DNA of 7,151 bases, taken from positions 1 through 7,151 of the forward strand of contig JAFAGF010000239.1 in assembly GCA_023422975.1 (NCBI GenBank), given 5' to 3'. The position numbers were made by a program, and so were the translations under genes. The DNA comes from Pseudomonadota bacterium (GTDB lineage: Bacteria; Pseudomonadota; Gammaproteobacteria; Burkholderiales; Burkholderiaceae_C). This document shows, piece by piece, positions 6,578 through 7,151 of this stretch. Below the pieces are notes generated by a model, which worked only from the letters and a program-made list of their open reading frames with translations, was not told where the DNA came from and made no database searches. Each line of letters opens with the position of its first letter. The stretch's first letter is position 1.

Positions 6578-7108
6578 ATGACCTCGCAAGCCGCGCCGCA
6601 TAACTTTGACCTGGGGCATATGCCCCGCACCCCCGCCGCTTTGCAGCAAGCCATCGAACGCAGCCGTGCCAAATTGCACCAGCGCGCCCTGTGGGCGGGT
6701 GCAGCCAGCGCAGTGCCTGTTCCGGGACTGGACTGGGCCGTCGATGCAGCCATTTTGTCCAAGCTGCTGCCCGACATCAGCGCCGAATTCGGTCTGGCCC
6801 CCGAGCAAATTGATGCACTGGATCCCACCGTGCGCGATCAGGTGCAAAAAGCCGTGTCTTTGGTGGGCTCGGTCTTTATTGGCAAGCTGCTCACCCGCCA
6901 GATGATTTTGCGCGTTGCACGCACCGTAGGTGCCCGCATGGGGGCCAAGCAGTTTGCCAAATTCATCCCCTTTGCCGGGCAAGCCATTGCGGCAGCGGTT
7001 GGCTATGGCGCTTTGCGCTATTTGGGCCAGCGCCATATCAACGATTGCGCACGCGTGGTGGAGCAAGCCCAGGCTCTGCAGCAGGGGGCAGATGCCTCCG
7101 GCGTCTAA
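6578..7108 (+). CDS. Hydrophobic protein of unknown function, DUF697-like
   Basis: The 176-residue protein opens with a polar helix (about 18-37, rich in Gln, Arg and Lys). The pattern that follows resembles the C-terminal DUF697 region of some GTPases and YcjF-type membrane proteins: AASAVPVPGLDW (42-53) with a central P-x-P-G-x-D, then ILSKLLPDISAEFGL, a Gly/Ile-rich helix (93-106), and a second FIPFAGQAIAAAVGYGALRYLG segment (129-150). The hydrophobic stretches could insert in or lie on the membrane. No GTPase domain is present, so this would be a stand-alone form. The DUF697 link is from pattern memory and only moderately sure. The start at ATG 6578 lacks a clear ribosome site. ATG 6620 follows GGGG closely and would remove 14 residues ahead of the conserved part. 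The location after the GlsB-like gene suggests a shared envelope or stress role. Confidence 0.65.
   Translation: MTSQAAPHNFDLGHMPRTPAALQQAIERSRAKLHQRALWAGAASAVPVPGLDWAVDAAILSKLLPDISAEFGLAPEQIDALDPTVRDQVQKAVSLVGSVFIGKLLTRQMILRVARTVGARMGAKQFAKFIPFAGQAIAAAVGYGALRYLGQRHINDCARVVEQAQALQQGADASGV
6613..6626. repeat. 14-bp perfect palindrome GGGGCATATGCCCC
   Basis: A perfect fourteen-base palindrome lies 35 bases inside the DUF697-like gene and includes the alternative ATG start at 6620. It could be a protein binding site, a small hairpin near the start, or chance. If translation began at 6620, the palindrome would straddle that start codon. Confidence 0.4.
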
Positions 7109-7151
7109 ACCCACCTGCGCGCGGGGCTGCCTGCGCGGGCACCACCGGGCA

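Noticed and set aside
6281..7114. Minus-strand open frame of 277 codons covering two genes
   Set aside because: It is antisense to both the GlsB-like and DUF697-like genes. The GlsB-like family match and its ribosome site fix the plus strand as coding.
7109..7151. GC-rich tail with two CCTGCGCG copies
   Set aside because: The copies are direct, not inverted, and the window ends before any structure could be judged.

Overview
This window looks like chromosomal DNA from a betaproteobacterium, most likely the family Comamonadaceae (Comamonas/Acidovorax-like). The basis is codon use, moderately high GC, the kinds of proteins present, and an intergenic palindrome built on an AGAGCTGCCAG-type arm of the sort I associate with that family. 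The genus is not settled, and no rRNA, tRNA, CRISPR array or insertion sequence was seen.

Layout: the 3' end of a GntR-family (FCD-type) regulator (1-270); a membrane signalling protein with an MHYT sensor, two PAS domains and a degenerate GGDEF domain (start revised to GTG 440, ending 2494); a tyrosine-recombinase-like protein that has lost most catalytic residues (about 2601-3542); a convergent gap (3543-3830) holding a long palindrome that can act as a two-way terminator; an AGCS-family sodium:alanine/glycine symporter on the minus strand (3831-5189); a divergent gap (5190-5382); a stand-alone class I glutamine amidotransferase (5383-6174); and a probable two-gene unit made of a GlsB/YeaQ-type small membrane protein (6272-6526) and a hydrophobic protein that resembles DUF697 (6578-7108).

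The genes do not form one pathway. The main interest is the MHYT-PAS-PAS-GGDEF protein. Its first PAS domain keeps, at matching spacing, the histidine and arginine that bind haem and sense oxygen in FixL. Its GGDEF domain has lost the catalytic signature but keeps the RxxD inhibitory-site motif. I infer a membrane gas or redox sensor that may bind cyclic di-GMP rather than make it. The second point of interest is the integrase-like protein, which looks catalytically dead and lies in no visible mobile element. The rest reads as ordinary core or accessory chromosome, and I see no defence or mobile system here.
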